Below, in pieces: positions 58,473 through 64,000 of a stretch of 64,000 bases of DNA. Each line of letters opens with the position of its first letter. Within the stretch, counting starts at the first letter, position 1. The position numbers and the translations under genes were made by a program. The notes under the pieces are model-generated. The model worked only from the letters and a program-made list of their open reading frames with translations, searched no databases and was not told the DNA's origin. The stretch is from CAMTWZ01 sp964412365 (lineage in GTDB: Bacteria; Bacteroidota; Rhodothermia; Balneolales; HLUCCA01), in assembly GCA_964412365.1 (NCBI GenBank), contig CAYPOI010000002.1, forward strand, positions 1-64,000, given 5' to 3'.

Positions 58473-59984
58473 TTACAATTCATTCAGCGCTTTATTCAAT
58501 CTCTTGATCGATTCCTCCCTCCCAATCCTCTCTTGAAACTCGAACAGATCCGGACCAAAGGTCTTTCCGGTCAAGGCCAAGCGAAGGGGTTGCATCAGTT
58601 TTCCTAATCCGACGCCCTTTTCCGCAGCAAGAGCATGCAAGGCATCATGGAGGGGAAGGGCGTTGAACGGATCCATCCCCGACACGCGCTCCACATATGC
58701 GGCCACAAGCTCGCTCGATCCCGGCTTCCAGGCTTTGGACACGTCTTCGGGCTTGAACGCACTCGGCGCCACATAGAAGTACTGGATGTTCTCGGCGATG
58801 TCGTGAATTCCGCTCACGCGGTCGGACATGATGCCGATCACTCCTGCATTTTCCTCATCGCTGTGCGACAAAAATGCTGTGATAAATGCATCATCCAAGT
58901 CATCCTTATGACGCACGATCCAATCCTTGAGCGAGGATAACAATTGTTGCGGCGTGCGCGCCCGGAAATACTGTTCGTTGTACCATAACAACTTTTTCAT
59001 GTTGAACACGGCGCCGGCTTTGCTCACGCGTTCGAGCGAAAATTCGGAAATCAGTTGGTCCATCGTCATCTGCTCGCGGTCGTCGCCCGGGTTCCATCCC
59101 AAAAAGGCAAGAAAATTCACCAGCGCTTCCGGCTCATAAAATCCTTTCACATAATCGCGCACGTTCACCGGAATTCCGAGTTCTTCGGCGTTCCGTTTCG
59201 ACAACTTTCCGCCCGCCGGACTCATAATGAGTGGCAAATGCGCCATCGTTGGGGGCGTCCATCCGAAATACTGATACAACAGGATGTGTTTCGGCGCCGA
59301 GCTCAGCCATTCCTCGCCGCGGATCACGTGCGAAATCTCCATGGTGTGATCGTCCACCACATTCGCCAGGTGATAGGTGGGCAAGCCGTCGGATTTCATC
59401 AGAACCTGGTCGTCCAGCATCGCGCTATCGAAGGAAACGGTCCCGCGGATGAGATCATCAAACTTGATGGTTTCCCGACGCGGCACTTTCAGGCGGATCA
59501 CATGTTCTTCGCCCGCATCCAACCGACGCTTGACCTCTTCCTGAGGCAGCGTGAGGCTGTTTTTCATGCTCTGACGCGTGATGGAATCGTATTTGGGGGA
59601 TGGATTTCCGCTCTTGATGAGGCGCTCGCGCATGGCCTCGATCTCGTCCGTGGTGTCGAACGCGTAATACGCATGGCCCGCTTCCACCAATTCCTCGGCG
59701 TGTTTGCGATACAAAACGGAGCGCTCGCTTTGGCGGTAAGGCGCACAGGATCCACCTTGCTGCGGACCTTCATCCACCTTCAGTCCGGCCCACTCCAGCG
59801 ATTTGATGATGTCGTTTTCGGCATCATCCACATACCGGTTCTGGTCGGTGTCTTCGATGCGGAGGATGAACGTGCCGCCATGATGTTTGGCGAACAGATA
59901 ATTGAACAGGGCGGTGCGCAAACCCCCGATGTGAAGCATGCCCGTGGGCGATGGAGCGAAGCGGACTCTGACGTTGGATTTCAT
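58473..59984 (-). CDS. gltX: Glutamyl-tRNA synthetase
   Basis: ATG at 59984 gives MKSNVRVRFAPSPTGMLHIG and 503 residues; an open extension to 60350 has no homology. The HIGH motif is LHIGGLRTALFNYLFAK, and the KMSKS motif appears as GGKLSKRNAEE. Other family blocks are present (ILRIEDTDQNRYVDDAENDI; EYWLSSAPKHILLYQYF-like region). It charges tRNA-Glu. It stands apart from the cbb3 genes by 32 bp. Confidence 0.96.
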   Translation of the reverse strand: MKSNVRVRFAPSPTGMLHIGGLRTALFNYLFAKHHGGTFILRIEDTDQNRYVDDAENDIIKSLEWAGLKVDEGPQQGGSCAPYRQSERSVLYRKHAEELVEAGHAYYAFDTTDEIEAMRERLIKSGNPSPKYDSITRQSMKNSLTLPQEEVKRRLDAGEEHVIRLKVPRRETIKFDDLIRGTVSFDSAMLDDQVLMKSDGLPTYHLANVVDDHTMEISHVIRGEEWLSSAPKHILLYQYFGWTPPTMAHLPLIMSPAGGKLSKRNAEELGIPVNVRDYVKGFYEPEALVNFLAFLGWNPGDDREQMTMDQLISEFSLERVSKAGAVFNMKKLLWYNEQYFRARTPQQLLSSLKDWIVRHKDDLDDAFITAFLSHSDEENAGVIGIMSDRVSGIHDIAENIQYFYVAPSAFKPEDVSKAWKPGSSELVAAYVERVSGMDPFNALPLHDALHALAAEKGVGLGKLMQPLRLALTGKTFGPDLFEFQERIGREESIKRLNKALNEL

Positions 59985-60016
59985 ATGCCCAAAGATACGG
60001 AGAACCGCGCTTCTCC

Positions 60017-60676
60017 TTAATGGCAACTCTCCCCGCCCATCACCGGGCTGATCATCGGAATGCCCAATTCCATCCCGCGCAAAATCATCAGAATTCCTAA
60101 GACTATCGCGAGCCAAGGCATCGCGGCGCGGATGCGGCTGCGAACCACGAGACTGAGCTTCATGCCGGCCAGCGACATCGCCAGCATCGCGGGGATGGTG
60201 CCGAGTCCGAACAACGTCATATACAACGTGCTTTTGAGCGGATCGGCTACGGTCAAGGCTCCCGCCAACCCCACGTAGACGAATCCGCAGGGAAGGATGC
60301 CGTTCAACAACCCGATCGACAGTATGTGCCAACGGGATGTGCCTTGCCATAATGGCTTCATCCGGGTGGATAAAAACCCAGTGATATCCGGCATGCGGAT
60401 GCGGCCCGTGAAGCGGTGCTTATTCATAGAATAAAGCGCCGCTAGGATGACGATGACGCCTGTCGTGATGGATAATCCTTGCTGAAGTCCCGTGAAACGG
60501 ACGACGCTTCCGGCCAGTCCCATTCCAAGTCCTAAAATGGAATAGGTGATGACCCTTCCGAGATTATAGGTGAGCGGAAACCGAGGCACGGCAAGTGCGA
60601 TCGGGCCGCACATGCCGATGCAATGCAGACTTCCGAACAATCCCACCATCAAACCCGACCATAGAAACGAATCCAT
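60017..60676 (-). CDS. Sulfite exporter TauE/SafE-like protein of the cbb3 cluster
   Basis: Start at ATG 60676 (MDSFLWSGLMVGLFGSLHCI), overlapping the fixH stop (TGATG). The 219-residue membrane protein has six helices. GSLHCIGMCGPIALAVPRF and LLNGILPCGFVYVGLAGAL carry the paired cysteines/prolines of the SafE/DsbD-like family regularly found beside ccoG/fixH. It probably supports metal (copper) delivery or oxidase assembly. Confidence 0.88.
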   Translation of the reverse strand: MDSFLWSGLMVGLFGSLHCIGMCGPIALAVPRFPLTYNLGRVITYSILGLGMGLAGSVVRFTGLQQGLSITTGVIVILAALYSMNKHRFTGRIRMPDITGFLSTRMKPLWQGTSRWHILSIGLLNGILPCGFVYVGLAGALTVADPLKSTLYMTLFGLGTIPAMLAMSLAGMKLSLVVRSRIRAAMPWLAIVLGILMILRGMELGIPMISPVMGGESCH

Positions 60677-61095
60677 CAGCGCCAGATCGGGATTTCGGTG
60701 TAGACGGGGAGTTCGTTCAAGGTCCATTCCACGCGGATGAGCCATTGCCCGGGTTTCAGATCCGCGATTTGGATGACGGACTGAGGCAGTTTGTACATCC
60801 GATCCAGCTTTTGATCGCTGGTGCGATACAGTTGCAACGTTCCGACGACATCCCCTTTCGGAAAAGACAAAAATAGGCTGTCTTTCGCGGCAGACATCGT
60901 CCATCCGATGGAAAACTCGTCTGATTTTCCTCGTGCGATGCGTTCTTGCTGAGCATCGTAGCCGATGGTTCGCTCGTAGTAGTCGTCGTACACGAGGTCG
61001 ACGTTGACGGATGCCGTGGACATTACGAAGTATACGGTTCCCGACATGAAGATGACCAGAGCGGCGATGATGCCGTAAGCCCAGATGTTTTTCAT
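60676..61095 (-). CDS. fixH: FixH-family protein
   Basis: A 139-residue protein with one N-terminal helix (WAYGIIAALVIFMSGTVYFV) and a periplasmic beta domain (VNVDLVYDDYYERTIGYDAQ; LKPGQWLIRVEWTLNELPVY). It matches the FixH family, which aids cbb3 oxidase assembly or its copper centre. It overlaps ccoG by 4 bp. Confidence 0.88.
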   Translation of the reverse strand: MKNIWAYGIIAALVIFMSGTVYFVMSTASVNVDLVYDDYYERTIGYDAQQERIARGKSDEFSIGWTMSAAKDSLFLSFPKGDVVGTLQLYRTSDQKLDRMYKLPQSVIQIADLKPGQWLIRVEWTLNELPVYTEIPIWR

Positions 61096-62522
61096 TTTGG
61101 TTGTGGTCCGATAAAGGAGGTTTGGATCCGTTCAAGCTCTTCATCACCGGAAACAACGGCGATGGTGATGGTCATGCTCGGACCCGTTAAGGATGTTTTC
61201 TGAAGGATGAGCAAAAAGCGGCCTTCTTTGATAGATTGGGGTTCCAGCGTGGTGAAATCTCCGATAGATTGGATTTCACCTTCGGTTGGAGAAAGTAGGC
61301 GAAGTTCTACCGGTTTTTCATCAAAGGTTTTGTTCAGAACGGTGATGGTGTACAGGTTGCTGACACGTCCGTCGGCCTGCTCGGAGTATAAGACTCCCGG
61401 CGTTCTGAGGATGATGCTTTCCGTTTCTGACCGCATCGAGAAGAAGATGACAAACAAGGTGAGAACAACCGTCAGTACGCCGCTATACGCCGCGATGCGT
61501 GGCGTCATGATCGTTTTTTTACCGGTGATGATGCCATTGAGGGATGCATAGCGGATGAGTCCGCGAGGTTCTTCGATCTTGTCCATGATCGAATCGCAGG
61601 CGTCGATGCAGGCTGTGCAATGAGTGCATTCCAGTTGGATACCATTTCGGATGTCGATTCCCATCGGACATACCCGCACGCACTCGTTGCAATCGATGCA
61701 CGATCCATAGGCTGCGGTTTTGTCGGCATAGCGTTCTTTCGGACTCGCGCGCTTCTCTCCGCGTTTGAAATCATACGCCACACTCAGCGAATCCTCATCC
61801 ACCATCACCGACTGAAATCGTCCATACGGACAAGCGAAATGACAGACTTGTTCCCTGAACCGGGCAAAAACCAGATAGAAGATGATGGAAAAAATGGTGA
61901 TGGCGATCAATCCGCCGATGTGCTCGATGGGCGGATCTGTCATGATCACCCATAACGCATCTTTTCCGATGATGTACGCCAGAAACAGATTCGCGATGGC
62001 AAAGGATAGTGCGAAGAAGACGGAATGCTTAACGACTTTTCGGGTGATTTTTTCGGCATTCCAGGCTTGATTGTCGAGGCGGATTTGCGCGGACCGATCT
62101 CCTTCGATCCAATATTCGATGCGTCGGAACACCATTTCCAGAAAGATGGTCTGCGGACACGCCCATCCGCACCAAATGCGTCCGTAGATGGCCGTGAACA
62201 GCACAAGGGATAACAACAGGGTTAGTCCACCAAGTGCGAGCAAGTGGAAATCCGCGGGGAAAAAAGCCATGCCGAACACGATGAACTTACGTTCGAGGAT
62301 GTTCAGTAGCAAAATGGGTTGACCGTTGACGGTCAGGAATGGTCCCGCGAAAAAGATACCTAATAAGAATACCGCCACGACCTCCCGGGCGCGTGTGAAG
62401 CGTCCGGAAGGTTTTTTGGCGAATACCCAGGCCCGTTTTCCGTCTTCCGTGATGGATCGGATGCTGTCGCGATAGGCTTCGTCATCGGGGTCGATCGAAC
62501 GGTTGAGGGAGTCGGTGTTCAT
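61092..62522 (-). CDS. ccoG: cbb3 oxidase accessory Fe-S protein CcoG
   Basis: A 476-residue protein with several helices and two ferredoxin-type clusters in the middle (SCIDCNECVRVCPMGIDIRN; ECTHCTACIDACDSIMDKI). WCGWACPQTIFLEMVFRRIE and QVCHFACPYGRFQSVM are NapH/CcoG signatures. CcoG reduces copper for insertion into cbb3 oxidase. It is 6 bp after ccoP in the leftward operon. Confidence 0.94.
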   Translation of the reverse strand: MNTDSLNRSIDPDDEAYRDSIRSITEDGKRAWVFAKKPSGRFTRAREVVAVFLLGIFFAGPFLTVNGQPILLLNILERKFIVFGMAFFPADFHLLALGGLTLLLSLVLFTAIYGRIWCGWACPQTIFLEMVFRRIEYWIEGDRSAQIRLDNQAWNAEKITRKVVKHSVFFALSFAIANLFLAYIIGKDALWVIMTDPPIEHIGGLIAITIFSIIFYLVFARFREQVCHFACPYGRFQSVMVDEDSLSVAYDFKRGEKRASPKERYADKTAAYGSCIDCNECVRVCPMGIDIRNGIQLECTHCTACIDACDSIMDKIEEPRGLIRYASLNGIITGKKTIMTPRIAAYSGVLTVVLTLFVIFFSMRSETESIILRTPGVLYSEQADGRVSNLYTITVLNKTFDEKPVELRLLSPTEGEIQSIGDFTTLEPQSIKEGRFLLILQKTSLTGPSMTITIAVVSGDEELERIQTSFIGPQPK

Positions 62523-62528
62523 ATGGGT

Positions 62529-63131
62529 TTAACTAGGGCACGCGATTTCTCGTGCCGGGTCGATGGGTTTGGCGTTGGGTGGATTCGTGCCGCCCAGCGA
62601 GAGGATGTAACTTCCCAACAGGTGCAGTTCTTCGTCGTTCAGCACTTTTCCTCCACCGTAAGGCGGCATCCCCAATTCAGGGAAGCCGGTTTTGGTGGAT
62701 GTGATGATGCTTTCCAGATCGCAGCCATGCACGCTGAACCCGTCGGTCAGATTCGGACCGATGGATCCTTCACCTGCCGCACCATGGCAAGCGAAGCAAA
62801 TAGAGCCATACAGGGTTTTCCCTTTGGCTAAGCTGGCTTCGTCGGATAGGGCCACCAAGGTGCTGTAATCCATGCTCGGACCGGTTTGATGCGCGGGTGT
62901 GACGGTTGCAGCCGCCGCAGCCATTTCGGCATTGTACTCATCGATGTCGCTCGGTCCGCCGAACACATGGTAATAACCCATGTAGACCACCGAAAACACG
63001 ATCGAGGCATAGAATCCAAGCACCCACCAACGCGGCATATGATTGTCGAGTTCGCGGATGCCATCGTATTCGTGGTTCAGAAGGACGTCTTTTTCGTCGT
63101 CCCAAATATCGGCTGTTTCTTTCTTACTCAT
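62529..63131 (-). CDS. ccoP: cbb3-type oxidase subunit III (CcoP), one-heme form
   Basis: A 200-residue protein. One helix (WWVLGFYASIVFSVVYMGYY) anchors a periplasmic cytochrome c domain with a single CxxCH (GSICFACHGAAGEGSIGPNL) and an axial methionine region (LGMPPYGGGKVLNDEE). Proteobacterial CcoP usually has two hemes; the single-heme version is common in Bacteroidota-like operons. The start overlaps the ccoQ stop by 4 bp. Confidence 0.92.
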   Translation of the reverse strand: MSKKETADIWDDEKDVLLNHEYDGIRELDNHMPRWWVLGFYASIVFSVVYMGYYHVFGGPSDIDEYNAEMAAAAATVTPAHQTGPSMDYSTLVALSDEASLAKGKTLYGSICFACHGAAGEGSIGPNLTDGFSVHGCDLESIITSTKTGFPELGMPPYGGGKVLNDEELHLLGSYILSLGGTNPPNAKPIDPAREIACPS

Positions 63132-63298
63132 ACGGCATCCTCCTCGTCAAGTGGTAATGAGGAGGCATGCGTGATGGTTTTCTTATCCATACTCATCACC
63201 ATTGCGATCATGGAAAAGAAGAACACAGCGAACAGGATCAACGTGATGATGGGATAAATCTCCACATCTTGGATCGAATTGAGAACGTTTTTATACAT
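63128..63298 (-). CDS. ccoQ: CcoQ-like small subunit of cbb3 oxidase
   Basis: A 56-residue protein found by reading the minus strand between ccoO and ccoP. ATG at 63298 starts MYKNVLNSIQDVEIYPIITL, a single helix follows (IITLILFAVFFFSMIAMVMS), and it ends ASSLPLDEEDAV. Length, one helix and position match CcoQ/FixQ, which stabilises the oxidase. The stop overlaps the ccoP ATG by 4 bp. Confidence 0.88.
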   Translation of the reverse strand: MYKNVLNSIQDVEIYPIITLILFAVFFFSMIAMVMSMDKKTITHASSLPLDEEDAV

Positions 63299-63309
63299 GA
63301 TGGATCTCC

Positions 63310-64000
63310 TTATTTGAGCGGTACAGTGGTGGCATTGCGGATATCCGTCCCCATCCGCTGCAAGTAAGCGATAATGGCGATGATTTCTTTATCGGCATCC
63401 GCATCGGCGAAGCCTTGGGCGCGCAATCCGGCGGCGATTTGACCCGCTTGAACCCGAGCATCATGGATGATCGCGGGATCATCTTTGGCATACGCATACG
63501 GCACATTCAGGAATTGAAGCGCGCGGATTTTCGCAGGTAGATCGTCGATATGCATGTCATTGGTGTAATACCAAGGAGATGATGGCATCAGAGATCCCGG
63601 CGACGTGCTCTTCGGATCGCGCATGTGCAGGTAATGCCAAGAATCTGGATACTTGCCACCGATGCGATGCAGATCCGGACCCGTACGTTTCGATCCCCAC
63701 AGGAACGGATGATCGTACACGAATTCACCGGCTTTCGAGTAATCACCATAACGCGCGGTTTCGGAGCGGAACGGACGGATCATCTGGGAATGGCAGTTGT
63801 TGCATCCGTCGCGGATGTACAAATCACGTCCGACCAATTCAAGCGGTGAGTAGGGTTTCACCGATTCGATGCGAGGCACATTCGAATCGACCATGGCGGT
63901 CGGAATAAATTCGACGATGCCGCCGATGAGGATGGCGACCACAACCAATACGGTGAACAGCGCAGGTTTGCCTTCGAGCCAGCGATGGAATCCTTTTTTG
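63310..64000 (-). CDS. cbb3-type oxidase subunit II (CcoO), probably C-terminal part of a CcoNO fusion (partial)
   Basis: The frame runs off the right edge. It has one helix (LFTVLVVVAILIGGIVEFI), then the CcoO heme c site RDGCNNCHSQMIRPF and GPDLHRIGGKYPDSWHYLHM with the axial methionine in SLMPSSPWYY. The region before the helix (GFHRWLEGKPALFT) is not a normal CcoO start, and it resembles the linker of fused CcoN-CcoO proteins in Bacteroidota. The rest of subunit I would lie beyond 64000. No start codon can be assigned. Confidence 0.85.
   Translation of the reverse strand, partial: KKGFHRWLEGKPALFTVLVVVAILIGGIVEFIPTAMVDSNVPRIESVKPYSPLELVGRDLYIRDGCNNCHSQMIRPFRSETARYGDYSKAGEFVYDHPFLWGSKRTGPDLHRIGGKYPDSWHYLHMRDPKSTSPGSLMPSSPWYYTNDMHIDDLPAKIRALQFLNVPYAYAKDDPAIIHDARVQAGQIAAGLRAQGFADADADKEIIAIIAYLQRMGTDIRNATTVPLK

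Noticed and set aside
59985..60350. N-terminal extension of the gltX reading frame (about 120 codons)
   Set aside because: No homology to known domains, overlaps the SafE-like gene, and the canonical GluRS start is at 59984.
60677..61156. Long upstream extension of the SafE-like frame
   Set aside because: It runs antisense-free through fixH and the start of ccoG in another frame; the family start MDSFLWSG at 60676 is coupled to the fixH stop.

Overview
The window looks like chromosome from a Bacteroidota-superphylum bacterium, most likely a marine Balneolota/Rhodothermota relative. The evidence is a PorZ-like type IX secretion protein, DUF5686 and DUF4293 proteins, a YpdA-type bacillithiol disulfide reductase, a cbb3 oxidase operon of the Bacteroidota form, and two promoters that match the Bacteroidota -33/-7 pattern exactly (TTG, about 20 nt, TAnnTTTG). 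A run of 10 N inside a gene marks it as a draft scaffold, possibly from a metagenome. No phage, insertion sequence, CRISPR array or classical defence system was seen.

Layout. Positions 1-14.5 kb hold a Wzx/Wzy-type exopolysaccharide or O-antigen locus: export (Wza-like), chain length (Wzz-like), ligase/polymerase, flippase, four glycosyltransferases, and gmd plus fcl for GDP-L-fucose. It contains decay: a second flippase is interrupted by an in-frame TAA, and a remnant of a glycosyltransferase C-terminus lies in a spacer. At 14.6-23.6 kb, a TetR regulator sits between an EamA transporter and a TolC/adaptor/RND efflux operon that also carries DUF4293 and a second EamA protein; two near-identical palindromes lie where TetR operators would be expected. 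At 23.6-29.9 kb are MltF, a SpoIIE/RsbW/RsbV partner-switch module, two SPOR lipoproteins, a YciI-like protein and an outer-membrane protein. At 30-31.1 kb is a MarR/MhqD pair with a perfect 16-bp operator over its promoter, followed by tRNA-Arg.

Positions 31.2-44.1 kb form an envelope region: DUF5686, PorZ, an OmpA protein with calcium-binding repeats, tRNA-Ala, and then a tightly coupled four-gene unit (unknown secreted protein, FecR-domain protein, 912-residue outer-membrane protein, CHASE2-adenylate cyclase). This unit is the best candidate for a little-described system: a possible outer-membrane-to-cAMP signalling line. SRP RNA follows it.

Positions 44.1-53.6 kb carry bacillithiol reductase, a GNAT protein, a frameshifted FAD/Fe-S dehydrogenase, a WbqC-like protein, cdaA-folP-ferredoxin, and a four-gene arsenosugar cluster. 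Positions 53.6-58.5 kb hold scattered single genes separated by low-complexity or hairpin-rich spacers. The window ends with gltX and a cbb3 oxidase operon read leftward, whose first gene (ccoO or a ccoNO fusion) runs off the edge. Spacers between genes are all shorter than about 300 bases.
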